Positions 1 to 12,420 of a stretch of DNA of 64,000 bases are shown here, piece after piece. The first letter of the stretch is position 1. The number at the start of each line of letters is the position of its first letter. The notes below the pieces were generated by a model. It worked only from the letters and a program-made list of their open reading frames with translations. It had not been told where the DNA came from and searched no databases. The stretch spans positions 124,001-188,000 of the forward strand of contig JACPIT010000006.1 in assembly GCA_016187945.1 (NCBI GenBank). The letters run 5' to 3'. The DNA is from Opitutia bacterium. Lineage in GTDB: Bacteria; Verrucomicrobiota; Verrucomicrobiia; Opitutales; Opitutaceae. The translations under genes were made by a program, and so were the position numbers.

Positions 1-459
1 GAGGCCTGGAGCTACGCGACGACCGGCAAGGAATACAGCGACGGCTCGATCCACCTGCAGGACTGGCCGACCGCCCCCGCGGAGTGGACCGATGCGACGC
101 TCGACACCGAATTCGCCGCGCTGCTCAAACTCCGCGCCAAGGTCACCGAGACCCTCGAGCCGCTCCGCCAGGCCGGCAACATCGGTAAATCGCTGGATGC
201 GACGCTCGGTTTCTCCGGTGCACCCGACAGCGCGGAGATGGTTGCACTCGCGAAACACCGCGATTTCCTGCCCGAGTTCTTCATCGTTTCCGCCGTCGCT
301 CTGGAACCAAAATCCGGCGCGGCCCTCGAAATCAAACCGCTCAACGCCCGCGAGGCCGGCAACACGCGTTGCCCGCGCTGCTGGCGCTGGGTTCCGGCCC
401 TCGCTCATTCTCCGCACGGAGAGGTTTGCCCTCGCTGCCTCGAAGCCCTTAATTCCTGA
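1..459 (+). CDS. ileS: Isoleucyl-tRNA synthetase, C-terminal part
   Basis: The frame is open from base 1 and encodes the last 152 residues of the enzyme that charges tRNA-Ile in the cytoplasm; the 5' part lies outside the window. The tail carries the IleRS C-terminal zinc finger, with CPRC at residues 124-127 and a second CPRC at 143-146 (counted from the window edge), followed almost at once by the stop at 457. The stretch before it fits the segment behind the anticodon-binding domain. lspA lies one gene downstream, an ileS-lspA neighbourhood seen in many bacteria, which supports the call. Confidence 0.93.
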   Translation, partial: EAWSYATTGKEYSDGSIHLQDWPTAPAEWTDATLDTEFAALLKLRAKVTETLEPLRQAGNIGKSLDATLGFSGAPDSAEMVALAKHRDFLPEFFIVSAVALEPKSGAALEIKPLNAREAGNTRCPRCWRWVPALAHSPHGEVCPRCLEALNS

Positions 460-471
460 CCCCACTCTCCT

Positions 472-1434
472 ATGGCCAAGTCCACGAAACACCCCGCCAA
501 AAAGCTTGTGAAGAAAGCCGCTCCCGCCAAATCCGCCAAGCCGGCGAAAACCCTCCCGGCCAAAAAAGAGCCCGCGCCCACGAAGGTCGCCGCCAAGCCC
601 GTCGCGGCCAAGCCCGCCGCGGCGAAGCACGAGCCCTCGAAATCCGAGGCGCCCAAAGCTAAAGGCGCGATGACCGCGGCCGATTTGAAGCGCATGATTC
701 TCGAGCGCAAATCCGCGGGCCCGGCGAAATCCATTTCCTTCTCGCTCGATGAAGTCCGCGAGATCGCGAAGAAAAACGAGTCGACCGTCCCCTCCGCCGA
801 GAAAACCGCCAAGACCGCCAAAGCCGCCAACGGCAAGGCCGCCGACGCGCAGGCGAAGACCGACAAGCCGCACAAACCGAACCACGTGAAGGCGGCCTCG
901 CTCGCCGACATCCTTGGCTTCGCGCCCGGCAAGAAGACGCACAAAGCGGTCATCGTCCACGAAGACGACGTGCCCGAGAAATTCCGCCGCTACTACAAGA
1001 TGCTCACCGAACTCCGCGCCATCGTGCTGGAGCAACTCGGCGAACACACCGAGGACACGCTGATGAAGTCCTCGAAGGACGACTCCGGCGATCTCTCCGG
1101 CTATGGCCAGCACATGGCCGACGCCGGCACCGACACCTTCGACCGCGACTTCGCGCTCTCGCTCGTCTCGAGCGAGCAGGAGGCTCTTTCCGAGATCGAG
1201 GCCGCCATCAAGCGCATCCACGACGGCACCTACGGCATCTGCGAAGCCACGCAGAAACCGATCGCGAAGGAGCGCCTGCTCGCCGTTCCCTTCACCCGCT
1301 ATTCCGCCGAGGCCCAGAAAGACGTCGAACGCCACTCGCATCGCTCCCAGCAACGCGGCGGCTTGTTCGGCGATGCCGGCGACGAAGAAGGTGGCGGCAA
1401 AATGTCCGACGACGACTCGGGCGGCGACGAGTGA
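472..1434 (+). CDS. DksA/TraR-like protein with a basic N-terminal tail
   Basis: 320 residues. Residues 1-75 are low-complexity Lys/Ala/Pro, like a histone H1 tail. Residues ~165-300 match the DksA/TraR core: an acidic helical stretch with GYGQHMAD, then the DGTYGICE segment that normally opens the C4 zinc finger. Only one of the four expected zinc cysteines remains (Cys257); CxxC has become CEAT and the second CxxC is absent, so metal binding is probably lost. DksA family proteins bind the RNA polymerase secondary channel; the basic tail may add DNA binding (inference). The C-terminus is Gly/Asp-rich. It starts 12 bases after ileS and may be cotranscribed with it. Confidence 0.8.
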   Translation: MAKSTKHPAKKLVKKAAPAKSAKPAKTLPAKKEPAPTKVAAKPVAAKPAAAKHEPSKSEAPKAKGAMTAADLKRMILERKSAGPAKSISFSLDEVREIAKKNESTVPSAEKTAKTAKAANGKAADAQAKTDKPHKPNHVKAASLADILGFAPGKKTHKAVIVHEDDVPEKFRRYYKMLTELRAIVLEQLGEHTEDTLMKSSKDDSGDLSGYGQHMADAGTDTFDRDFALSLVSSEQEALSEIEAAIKRIHDGTYGICEATQKPIAKERLLAVPFTRYSAEAQKDVERHSHRSQQRGGLFGDAGDEEGGGKMSDDDSGGDE

Positions 1435-1443
1435 CGGTATTTT

Positions 1444-1575
1444 CGATTTTGGATTTCCGATTTTCGAATTGATGCCCGACCCAGCACCAACGGCCGGAAT
1501 GCGTTCGGCAGTCTCGCCTCAATCGAGAATCGAGTCCAGCCCGCAGGGCCTCGGCCATCAAAAATCGAAAATTCA
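1444..1575. repeat. Inverted pair of seven-base-period arrays (CGATTTT family)
   Basis: 1444-1471 reads as four consecutive heptamers of the pattern CGATTTT / GGATTTC / CGAATTG. 1555-1575 carries the complementary pattern (aaatcga, aaattca). The two arms can pair. The interior (1476-1554) is coding-like but of no recognised family and includes both candidate lspA start codons. Confidence 0.6.
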
Positions 1576-2065
1576 GCGCGCCCTCGCCTACCGCCGTCTC
1601 TGGCTCGTGGCGCTCGGCGTCTACGTGCTCGACCAGCTCACGAAGCACGCCATCGAGGCGCGCCTGCCTTATCCAACGTTCGGTCCGCCGGGACACATCG
1701 AGATCGTGCCGGGCTTTTTCAACCTCGTGCACGTCGGCAACACTGGCGCGGCATGGAGCATTCTCAGCGGTCGCGGCCATTGGCTCGGCGTGCTGGCGGT
1801 GATCACACTCGTCGCGATCTACTTCTGGCGCCACACCCTCGGCCTGCGCAACGGCGTCGTCCAACTCTGCTTCGGCGGACTCTGCGGCGGCACCATCGGC
1901 AATCTCACCGATCGCCTGCGGGTCGGCCACGTCGTCGACTTCCTCGATTTTCACTTCGGGAGCTACATCTATCCGACGTTCAACGTCGCCGACATCGGCA
2001 TCGTGTGCGGCGTGTTCGGCTACATCATCTGGTCCCTCCGACAGCCGAGCCCGCCTGAGGGCTGA
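1472..2065 (+). CDS. lspA: Lipoprotein signal peptidase (signal peptidase II)
   Basis: Inner-membrane aspartyl protease that cleaves prolipoprotein signal peptides. The C-terminal ~160 residues are a complete LspA: an LDQLTKH first helix, GNTGAAWS, then GNLTDRLR, VVDFLDFH and FNVADIGI, which include the two catalytic aspartates. The start is uncertain. No ATG or TTG lies close to the first membrane helix; the nearest in-frame ATGs are at 1472 and 1499. Both place about 25-36 extra residues in front, encoded by an inverted repeat (1444-1575), so the repeat seems to supply the N-terminus. The 37-base gap after the DksA-like gene is itself mostly repeat. Confidence 0.9.
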   Translation: MPDPAPTAGMRSAVSPQSRIESSPQGLGHQKSKIQRALAYRRLWLVALGVYVLDQLTKHAIEARLPYPTFGPPGHIEIVPGFFNLVHVGNTGAAWSILSGRGHWLGVLAVITLVAIYFWRHTLGLRNGVVQLCFGGLCGGTIGNLTDRLRVGHVVDFLDFHFGSYIYPTFNVADIGIVCGVFGYIIWSLRQPSPPEG

Positions 2066-2146
2066 AAAACTCCAAATCACAAACGTCCAAACTCCAAATA
2101 TCCGCTGCGGCTTTGGCGTTTGGACGTTTGGAATTTGGGATTTCAG
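2066..2146. repeat. Inverted heptad arrays, CCAAAC family, filling the lspA-yicC gap
   Basis: The left arm (2068-2103) repeats CCAAA followed by two or three variable bases; the right arm (2110-2145) is the complementary TTTGG pattern. Read on the minus strand, the right arm has units starting AAA every 7 bases (one step of 8). The element takes up nearly the whole 94-base gap between the converging lspA and yicC genes. Confidence 0.7.
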
Positions 2147-2159
2147 GAGTAAGCACCGC

Positions 2160-3023
2160 TCACTCGACGTTCGCCATCTGCTCGCGCACGCGCTCGAGCT
2201 CGTTCTTGCACTCGATCACCCGCTGGCTGATTTGCAGGTCGTTCGCCTTGCTGCCGATGGTGTGAATCTCTCGGCCGATTTCCTGGAGGATGAACTCGGC
2301 CTTCCGACCGACTTCACCCTCGGAGCGCAGCAACTCCCGGAGCTGGCTCAGGTGACTGCGCAGGCGCGTGATCTCCTCGGTCACGTCCACGCGGTCGGCG
2401 AACAGCGCCACTTCCTTCAGCACGCGCTCGTCGCTCACGTCGAGCTCGAGCCCGGCGCCGCGCAGGCGTTGGAGTAGCTGGTCGCGGTAATTCGGTGCGA
2501 CCTGCGGCGCGCGCGCAGCGATGGCCTCGACCTGCGTGTGGAGCTTGGCGATCCGTCCGAGAAAATCCACGAGCAGCGCCTCGCCTTCCTTCGCGCGCAT
2601 CGCGCCGAGGCCGCGCAACGCCGCCAGCAACGCCTGCTCCACGGCCGGCCACGCTTGCTCCGCCGCGCCGAGTTGGCCGCCGCCGCTTTGCGCGCTGGCG
2701 ATTTCCCAGAGCAGCTCCGCCGTCGGCTCGAACGACACGCCGCGCGCCTGCGCGAGCGACTTCAGCCGCTTCAGCGTGTCCGCCACGGCGTCTTCGTCCC
2801 AATCCATTTCCGCGCCGCCGGCGACCTCGACGACGACATGCACCTTGCCGCGCGCGACCGCCTTGCGCACCGCCTCGGCGACCGGCGCTTCGAGCGAATC
2901 CCAGGCATCCGGCAGCGCCATCGTCAAATCGAGTCCTCGGCGGTTGACCGAGTTCACCTGCACGGTGATCGCGTGCGCTGCGAAATTGGCCGATCCGCGG
3001 CCGAAACCTGTCATGGAATTCAT
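2160..3023 (-). CDS. yicC: YicC/YloC family endoribonuclease
   Basis: 287 residues starting MNSMTGFGRG, the family's hallmark N-terminus. The start at 3023 was chosen for that match; the frame stays open upstream only because it reads through a repeat arm. The C-terminus has the typical EVGRKAEFILQEIGREIHTIGSKAND segment. YicC proteins are cytoplasmic RNases reported to act in RNA decay. It is preceded by the four-helix-bundle gene at 3068-3436 and converges on lspA. Confidence 0.92.
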   Translation of the reverse strand: MNSMTGFGRGSANFAAHAITVQVNSVNRRGLDLTMALPDAWDSLEAPVAEAVRKAVARGKVHVVVEVAGGAEMDWDEDAVADTLKRLKSLAQARGVSFEPTAELLWEIASAQSGGGQLGAAEQAWPAVEQALLAALRGLGAMRAKEGEALLVDFLGRIAKLHTQVEAIAARAPQVAPNYRDQLLQRLRGAGLELDVSDERVLKEVALFADRVDVTEEITRLRSHLSQLRELLRSEGEVGRKAEFILQEIGREIHTIGSKANDLQISQRVIECKNELERVREQMANVE

Positions 3024-3027
3024 CGCG

Positions 3028-3060
3028 AAAAGTCCAAACGCCAAACGGCCAAACGCCAAA
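3028..3060. repeat. Left arm of the CCAAAC inverted repeat around the four-helix-bundle gene
   Basis: AAAGTCC, AAACGCC, AAACGGCC and AAACGCC units with a ~7-base period. The arm spans the gap between the yicC start (3023) and the four-helix-bundle stop (3068). Its partner is 3438-3472. Confidence 0.7.
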
Positions 3061-3067
3061 GCTAAAG

Positions 3068-3436
3068 TCAGCGCATCGGGCCGCATTCCAACTTCTTGAC
3101 GATCGTCGTCAGGATCAGCTTCAGCTCGTGGGCTTCTTGGACCAGCGCCGCACGTGTTTCGTCGAGCACGCGATTATCAGCCGTGTTCACCAGCCGCAGC
3201 CACAGCCGGCACTCTTTTGCTTCTTTGCGCGCTATCCGAAACCGCATCACGCGGTCCTTGGCGCCCAACGACTCGTTCGCTTCGATGCAATTCGCCGCGA
3301 CTGAACCCGAGGCGCGGACGAGCTGCTTGACGTCCTCGATGTTCCCCACGGTTCGCGGCAAAGCCCGAATAAACTGTCGCACGTCCGCCGCGAATTTTTC
3401 AGTTCGCTCCTCCAAATCGTGGGGTTTGTCCGGCAC
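3068..3436 (-). CDS. Four-helix-bundle protein (S23 / 23S rRNA-intervening-sequence family)
   Basis: 122 residues, about the usual family length. It is mostly helical, with the family core RASGSVAANCIEANESLG (residues ~42-59) and RFRIARKEAKECRLWLRL (~66-83). Family members occur in rRNA intervening sequences and as stand-alone genes; the accessory protein Avd of diversity-generating retroelements has the same fold. Molecular function is unknown. The likely start is GTG at 3436, directly behind a repeat arm and without a visible Shine-Dalgarno. The gene sits exactly between two inverted CCAAAC arms (3028-3060 and 3438-3472), which fill both flanking gaps and even include the trpB stop codon, as if gene plus arms were one inserted unit. 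Confidence 0.88.
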   Translation of the reverse strand: MPDKPHDLEERTEKFAADVRQFIRALPRTVGNIEDVKQLVRASGSVAANCIEANESLGAKDRVMRFRIARKEAKECRLWLRLVNTADNRVLDETRAALVQEAHELKLILTTIVKKLECGPMR

Positions 3437-3437
3437 G

Positions 3438-3469
3438 CTTTGGAGTTTGGACGTTTGGCGTTTGTGATT

Positions 3470-3472
<3 letters not shown>
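3438..3472. repeat. Right arm of the CCAAAC inverted repeat around the four-helix-bundle gene
   Basis: TTTGGAG, TTTGGACG, TTTGGCG and TTTGTG units, complementary to 3028-3060. It begins next to the GTG of the four-helix-bundle gene and ends on the trpB stop codon (3470-3472). Confidence 0.7.
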
Positions 3473-4684
<1,212 letters not shown>

Positions 4685-4746
4685 CGGCCCAACGGGTAGG
4701 CTCGCACCCCGCAAACGCAAACGCGTTTTCCCGTTATGCCAGTCGC

Positions 4747-6273
4747 TCAGCGCCGGCCGGCACCGGCCGGCGACGCGGCGGGCGCGGGCGGCTCGACGCG
4801 CGCGAGCAACGCGACGATCACTTCGCGCGGCAGCGAGAGCACGTTCACGAGATGGCTGACGGAGTTCACGGTGGCGAGCGCGCGCGACTGGAAATCGATC
4901 ATCTTGATCGGCGGGTAGCCCGAGAACATCGGCTGCTTGCCGTGCGTCTGCCAGTAGACCGCGTCCTTCGGCGCGTCGCACACGAGGCCCGTCACCCACA
5001 AGCCCGCGCCGTCGCACACGGCTTCGAGCAAGCCTTCGCGTTGGACGCGCGCGCTGAACTGCCGGTAGCGCTCCGCGTTCGGGTGCGCGATCAGTGCGGC
5101 GGCGATCCGCTCGACGCGCAGCTCCTGCAACGGCTGGGCCAGCAACCGGCGAAATGCCGCCTCGGCCGTGGCCTCGTCGCGTGCGATCGAGGAGAGTTCG
5201 AACTGCGTCAACTGCTGCTCGAACTCGCCGAACGGCGGGCCGTAGAAATCGAGCATCACTTGCGCCGCGCCCGCATCGCCGAGCGCCGCGAGACGGAGCA
5301 CTTGGTGGCGCGCATAAAAGGGATTCAGCGGACCGCTGAACGGCGCCCGCAAGCTCTTCAGCGCGCGCGGGGTGTCGCCTGCACGCGCGTCGAATTCGGC
5401 CCGCAGCAGGAGCTGCGCGTGCGGCGCGAGCGAGGCGATCGTCGGCTCCGTCTTCTCGCGCAATTCCACCGCGTCGGTGGCGCTGAGCGAGCGCACCGCG
5501 AGCAAGGCCGAGCGCACCCAGACCGCCGAGCGGTCGGAATCCGCCTTCGCCATCGCGAGGCTGAATTGCGCGAGCCGCCGCATCCGATCGAGCGACAGCA
5601 ACGTGTCGTGATAAACGATGGCCGTCCGTCCGGACTGCGCCGGGTGCTCCCGCAGGAGTCGCTCGAACTGCTCGTCCGAGGAGAGCACGCTCCCTTGAAA
5701 CATCGCGATCTGCGCGAGCATCAGCGCGGCGTCGTAGTTGCGCGGATCGCGCTGCTGTGCGGAAAGGAGCGCGAGATGCGCCTCGTTCAGCCGGCCATGC
5801 GCGAACGCCCCGACTGCCCGCCGGAAAAGATGCCGCGATTGCGCGGGACGGATTTCATGCCACTTGCCGGGCCACGCGACCTGCGTGAACGAAATCGGCG
5901 CACCGCCCGCCGCGCGCAAAAACACGAGCGTCGCTCCCGCGCCGACCAGAAACAGCACCACGAGCGCCGCGCCGCTCCAGGCGACCGCCCGGCCCCAAAA
6001 CGGCCGCACCTGCGACGCATGGACCGAGCAGCGCCAGCCGTCCGGCGTCTCGACGAGCAGCGGGCACACCGCGCGGAACCGCGCCGGCTCGTGCCAGTGC
6101 GTCGCCGCATCGCAGCGCACGCGGCCGGGAATGCTGTCGTCGCTCTCGTTCTGGCAGGGACAGCGGCCGGTGCGCCCGCGAACGACGTAGGCGGTTTTGC
6201 GCGCATTCCACAGAAACAACGCGCCGACAAATCGTCCGGCATCGGCGAGCCAATGGATCGGGCGGCGCAGCAT
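4747..6273 (-). CDS. Membrane protein with Cys-rich N-terminus and TPR-like helical region (function unknown)
   Basis: 508 residues; family not recognised. Residues ~1-75 face one side of the membrane and have several Cys and His ([27 protein letters not shown]), resembling a metal-binding module. One membrane helix follows ([20 protein letters not shown]), then a long Ala/Leu-rich helical region suggestive of tetratricopeptide-like repeats. The ATG at 6273 has a GGGGTGA-like Shine-Dalgarno 11 bases upstream. A GTG at 6288 overlaps the stop of the upstream PEP-CTERM gene as GTGA and is the alternative start. The close coupling suggests the two products work together. Confidence 0.7.
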   Translation of the reverse strand: MLRRPIHWLADAGRFVGALFLWNARKTAYVVRGRTGRCPCQNESDDSIPGRVRCDAATHWHEPARFRAVCPLLVETPDGWRCSVHASQVRPFWGRAVAWSGAALVVLFLVGAGATLVFLRAAGGAPISFTQVAWPGKWHEIRPAQSRHLFRRAVGAFAHGRLNEAHLALLSAQQRDPRNYDAALMLAQIAMFQGSVLSSDEQFERLLREHPAQSGRTAIVYHDTLLSLDRMRRLAQFSLAMAKADSDRSAVWVRSALLAVRSLSATDAVELREKTEPTIASLAPHAQLLLRAEFDARAGDTPRALKSLRAPFSGPLNPFYARHQVLRLAALGDAGAAQVMLDFYGPPFGEFEQQLTQFELSSIARDEATAEAAFRRLLAQPLQELRVERIAAALIAHPNAERYRQFSARVQREGLLEAVCDGAGLWVTGLVCDAPKDAVYWQTHGKQPMFSGYPPIKMIDFQSRALATVNSVSHLVNVLSLPREVIVALLARVEPPAPAASPAGAGRR

Positions 6274-6284
6274 CAGCGCGAGCG

Positions 6285-7238
6285 TCACCCCTGCTGCTCG
6301 ACTGCGCGCGGCCGCGAACGCCGCCGATAGGCAACCCAACCGCCGGCGAGCAGCAACGCGCCGAGTTGCGCGTAGGTCGCCGGCTCGGGCACGCGGCCGA
6401 GGGCGTCGATTGGCGGCGTAATCGCGCCGAGGTCGGCCCACGTCGACGTGTTTTCGGCCGTGCCGTTGACCAGCGCATCGTGACTCGCGCCGAAAAGATC
6501 CTGATTCAGCGCGTTCGTCTGCGTCGAAGTGAACGCGATGTAGGAAATTTTCGCCGTGTAGTCGTAGACGAAATTGGAAAACGACGCACCGGCGTAGGCA
6601 CGGATGCCGGCCTGGATGTTCGCGAAACTGATCGCGAACGTCATCCAGGAGTCCTGCGTGCCGGCGAAGTTGTAGCCGTCGTTCGTCGCCACGAGGTCGT
6701 AAGTCGAGTTGACGACGAGACTGACCTTCGTCGTCTGGTTCGTATCGATCGTCCAGCTCGTCGAACTCGGTCCGGTGTTCGTGTCGGTGCCGGGCGTGCC
6801 GAAATAGATCGTGCGCGTGCGGTTGTTCACGTTGCCCGAGCCTTCGGACATCACCATCATCACGTCGACGGAGCCGTTGCCATCGAGGTCGAGGCCGAGG
6901 CCGACGTTGCCGCCGTTGCCGCCGAACTTGTCGGCGCCCGCGTAGTCGTCGAAGCGGAAGCGCCACATCACGGAGTCCGTGCCGCCGATCGTGCCGGCTT
7001 TTTGCTGCATGCCGTAGTGCGTCGCATCGCCGACGTAGTCGTCGGTGTGCTGGCCGGTTTGCTGATCGCTTTGCGGATCGATCATCACGGCGCCCGCACC
7101 GGTCGTCCAATAATTCCACCCCGTCGTGTCGGTGACGCTGATGGCGGATTGGGCGCGGAGGACAACCGCGCTCAACACCATCGCGAGGCCGAAAACGGCG
7201 GCGCGAGCCTGACGGCGAATGGCGTGGCTGAGGTTCAT
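6285..7238 (-). CDS. PEP-CTERM sorting-domain secreted protein
   Basis: 317 residues. An N-terminal signal peptide (roughly residues 1-30, ending near VVLRAQS) is followed by a beta-rich exported domain with Asp/Asn/Gly loops. The C-terminus is a PEP-CTERM signal: VPEPATYAQ, a hydrophobic helix, then RRRSRPR. Such proteins are processed by an exosortase (not in this window) and go to the cell surface or exopolysaccharide. The start at 7238 gives the best signal peptide. The domain has no family I can name. Its stop overlaps the possible GTG start of the next gene. Confidence 0.87.
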   Translation of the reverse strand: MNLSHAIRRQARAAVFGLAMVLSAVVLRAQSAISVTDTTGWNYWTTGAGAVMIDPQSDQQTGQHTDDYVGDATHYGMQQKAGTIGGTDSVMWRFRFDDYAGADKFGGNGGNVGLGLDLDGNGSVDVMMVMSEGSGNVNNRTRTIYFGTPGTDTNTGPSSTSWTIDTNQTTKVSLVVNSTYDLVATNDGYNFAGTQDSWMTFAISFANIQAGIRAYAGASFSNFVYDYTAKISYIAFTSTQTNALNQDLFGASHDALVNGTAENTSTWADLGAITPPIDALGRVPEPATYAQLGALLLAGGWVAYRRRSRPRAVEQQG

Positions 7239-7283
7239 CTGACCGCGATCTGACAGGGTTTCACCCCAAATGAAAACCACGCA

Positions 7284-7328
7284 GAGGGCCATGGCTTCTC
7301 GGCCCTATTGGCTAGGGCCTAGGCCTAG
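7284..7328. repeat. Palindromes between the phosphatase and PEP-CTERM genes
   Basis: 7284-7306 pairs AGGGCC with GGCCCT around a 10-base loop. 7312-7328 is a run of CTAGG/CCTAG palindromes ending 2 bases before the phosphatase stop. No T-run follows, so a terminator is not clear. Confidence 0.4.
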
Positions 7329-7330
7329 TT

Positions 7331-8764
7331 TCAGGAGCGATTTCTGATCGTGAGCAGCGTGAAATCGTCGCGTGGCTCGCCCCGACTGAAACTGCTGACT
7401 GCCCTCAAGATAGTGGCGTTGATGTCTGAGGCGGGCTGGTCGTAAGCGCTGCGCACGGTGTCGGCCAAGCGGGTATTGCCGAACTCCCGACCGTCGTCGT
7501 TCGGCGCCTCGGTCAAGCCGTCGGTGAAAAGCACGAGCACGGCGCCCGCACCGAAGCTCAACTCGCGATCCGCGATCACGGCATCGAACACTTCCCCGTC
7601 CACCAAACCGAGCGGCATGCCGTCGGAGCCGACGAACTCGTGCGCAAAACTCCGCGCGTTCGTCTGCGCCAGCAACGGCAGTTCGTGTCCGGCGCGTGCG
7701 AGCACCAGGTGCGAGCGCGCGACGTCGATGATGGCGTAGGTCATCGTCACATACATGCCGGCGCGGATGTCAGGCGAGAGCGAGCGGTTGAGTTCCTTCA
7801 TCACCTCGGCCGGCGACGTGTGCCGCGGCGCGATCGCGCGCAGCGACGTGCGGCAAATCGCCATCAGCAACGACGCGGAGATGCCCTTGCCCGAAACGTC
7901 GGCCACGGCGACGCCGAGGCGTCCGCCTTCGAGCGGAAACACGTCGTAGAAATCGCCGCCGACTTTCTGCGCGGTCATGTAGCGCGCGTCGATCTCGAGG
8001 CCGGGCACGAGCGGCATCTCGCGCGGGAGGAGCATCTGCTGGACGTCGCTCGCGAGCGTGAGATCGAGATCGATGCGCTGCTTCTCGACTTCCAGCGCGA
8101 CGAAATCGGCGTTGTGCACCGCGAGACCGGCCTGCTCGGCGAGCGCTTCGACGAGCGAGTAATCCGTCTCGGTGAACGGCAGGCCGTCGGCCGCGTTGCA
8201 GACGCAGAGCACGCCGATGAGTTTTTCGCGCACCATGATCGGAGCCGCGATGACGGAGCGCACGACAAGCGCCGGATCGTCGTGCTTGACGATGCGCGGA
8301 TCGCCCGGCGCGTTGACGACGAGTTCGCCGTGCCCGGTGGCCGCGACGCGCCCGACGACGCCCTCGCCCACGGGAAACGATTCCGAGCGCAGCACCTGTT
8401 CGATGAATTTCGCGCGCGAGCCCATCTGCATGCGTTGCGCGTCCTGGATCGGCCGGTGCGGCGGGAACAGTCCCTCGACCGCCACGCCGCGCATCATGTC
8501 GTCGGGGCCTCGCTCGAAAATGCACGCGCTCAGCGCGCTGGTGCTCTGAATCGAAGCGTGGACGATGCGCTGGTAGAGTTCCTCGCGCGAGAGCCGCTCG
8601 CCGATCGCATCGACCATGGTGTGCATGTAATCGAGCACGATCTGGCGCTCCTCGAGTAGCGAGGTCTTCTCTTCCTCGACGCGCGCCGCCTGACGCTGCG
8701 CCCGCCAGTAGAGGGCGTAGACGAGAACCGCGCCGGACATCGCGCCGAGGAGGAACAACATCAT
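7331..8764 (-). CDS. GAF-domain PP2C (RsbU/SpoIIE-type) serine phosphatase
   Basis: 477 residues: one N-terminal membrane helix (residues ~2-20), a short coiled segment, a GAF domain (~60-215; ends VLCVCNAADGLPFTETD...ALAEQAGLAVHNA) and a C-terminal PP2C domain (~245-475) with GGDFYDVFPL, VADVSGKGISASLLMA and LFTDGLTEAPN, which carry the metal-binding aspartates. In partner-switching systems such phosphatases dephosphorylate a STAS anti-anti-sigma factor. A STAS gene lies immediately upstream (8995-9510), so the two probably form a signal pathway. Start: two consecutive ATGs at 8764/8761. Confidence 0.9.
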   Translation of the reverse strand: MMLFLLGAMSGAVLVYALYWRAQRQAARVEEEKTSLLEERQIVLDYMHTMVDAIGERLSREELYQRIVHASIQSTSALSACIFERGPDDMMRGVAVEGLFPPHRPIQDAQRMQMGSRAKFIEQVLRSESFPVGEGVVGRVAATGHGELVVNAPGDPRIVKHDDPALVVRSVIAAPIMVREKLIGVLCVCNAADGLPFTETDYSLVEALAEQAGLAVHNADFVALEVEKQRIDLDLTLASDVQQMLLPREMPLVPGLEIDARYMTAQKVGGDFYDVFPLEGGRLGVAVADVSGKGISASLLMAICRTSLRAIAPRHTSPAEVMKELNRSLSPDIRAGMYVTMTYAIIDVARSHLVLARAGHELPLLAQTNARSFAHEFVGSDGMPLGLVDGEVFDAVIADRELSFGAGAVLVLFTDGLTEAPNDDGREFGNTRLADTVRSAYDQPASDINATILRAVSSFSRGEPRDDFTLLTIRNRS

Positions 8765-8830
8765 GGTCCGGACACGTTGAAATCACGCGCGCGGAAAGCC
8801 GAGCTGATTTCGGCGGAGAGGCAGGGCCGG

Positions 8831-8986
8831 GTAGCGTCGCCGCTGACGCTACTCTGAAGCAGGCAGGCGTGCCGTAGCGCCGGTCTGTGACCGGCGTGAG
8901 GACGCCCGCAGCGCGCGTTGCCTGGAAATTCCAGAACCAGTCCCCGCAGCGCAGCTTCATTGTCGCCGGTCGGAGACCGGCGCTAC
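8831..8986. repeat. REP-like palindromes with GTAG heads
   Basis: 8831-8852 is GTAGCGTC, a six-base loop, then GACGCTAC. 8874-8896 (GTAG plus a CGCCGGTC/GACCGGCG hairpin) pairs with 8963-8986, which ends CTAC. Together they fill much of the 230-base gap between the phosphatase and STAS genes. The layout matches REP doublets (REPINs). Confidence 0.7.
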
Positions 8987-8994
8987 TCGGCTAC

Positions 8995-9510
8995 TCAGCG
9001 GCCGGTCTCGAGTCGGCTGCGCAGGAACGCGAGCACGTCCTGGAATTTCGCAGCGTTGGCCGAGTCGGCGGTGACGAGATTCTCGTGCGCTTCGAGCACG
9101 AGTTTCGCGCTTTCGATCTCGTCCTTCTTCTGCTCCGTGAGCGCCTGCGACTGGCTGCCGTCGAAGCTGAGGTTCGTCGAGCCGGCGTCGACGGTCGCGA
9201 GGCGATGCAGGCCGAGGTTGCGGATGAGCTCGAGATTGCGCTCGCCGACTCGAACCAGCGTGACGCTGCCGGGCGGGTTGAGCTTCTTCATCTGCAATGC
9301 AGCGCCGGCCAGCACGCCGAGGAACGTGCTGTCCATGCTCGTGCAGGCGTGGAAATCGAGGACGAAGCGCGTCTTCCCCTGCTTCACCATCTCGCTGAAG
9401 AAATCCTTCAGACTGCCGCTGTTCGTGAACGCCGCGCGCCCCTCGATGCGGACGAGCACCGGGTCGGAGTAGGCGTTGACGAGGAAAACGGGTTTGGCTG
9501 CTTCGGGCAT
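8995..9510 (-). CDS. STAS-domain anti-sigma factor antagonist
   Basis: 171 residues. The N-terminal half is a STAS domain (~residues 8-100) with FHACTSMDSTFLGVLAG, where one serine is the expected phosphorylation site. The C-terminal ~55 residues form an extra acidic helix. Such proteins release a sigma factor by binding its anti-sigma kinase when unphosphorylated. The PP2C phosphatase gene next to it is the likely activator; no anti-sigma kinase gene is in the window. The start at 9510 (MPEAAKP) follows a repeat element; earlier in-frame starts would read through that element. Confidence 0.87.
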   Translation of the reverse strand: MPEAAKPVFLVNAYSDPVLVRIEGRAAFTNSGSLKDFFSEMVKQGKTRFVLDFHACTSMDSTFLGVLAGAALQMKKLNPPGSVTLVRVGERNLELIRNLGLHRLATVDAGSTNLSFDGSQSQALTEQKKDEIESAKLVLEAHENLVTADSANAAKFQDVLAFLRSRLETGR

Positions 9511-9520
9511 GCAATGAAAG

Positions 9521-9573
9521 GTAGGGCGAATCCTCTGGATGAGCCGCGGCTCGTCGAGGACGACTCGCCCTAC
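9521..9573. repeat. REPIN-like inverted repeat (GTAGGGCGA family)
   Basis: Starts GTAGGGCGA, ends TCGCCCTAC, with a GAGCCGCGGCTC palindrome in the middle. It fills the gap between the acnA stop and the STAS start. The same family occurs at 24993-25068 and 61932-62004. Confidence 0.75.
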
Positions 9574-9585
9574 CGTTTTTAGCAA

Positions 9586-12414
<2,829 letters not shown>

Positions 12415-12420
12415 TGCGGG

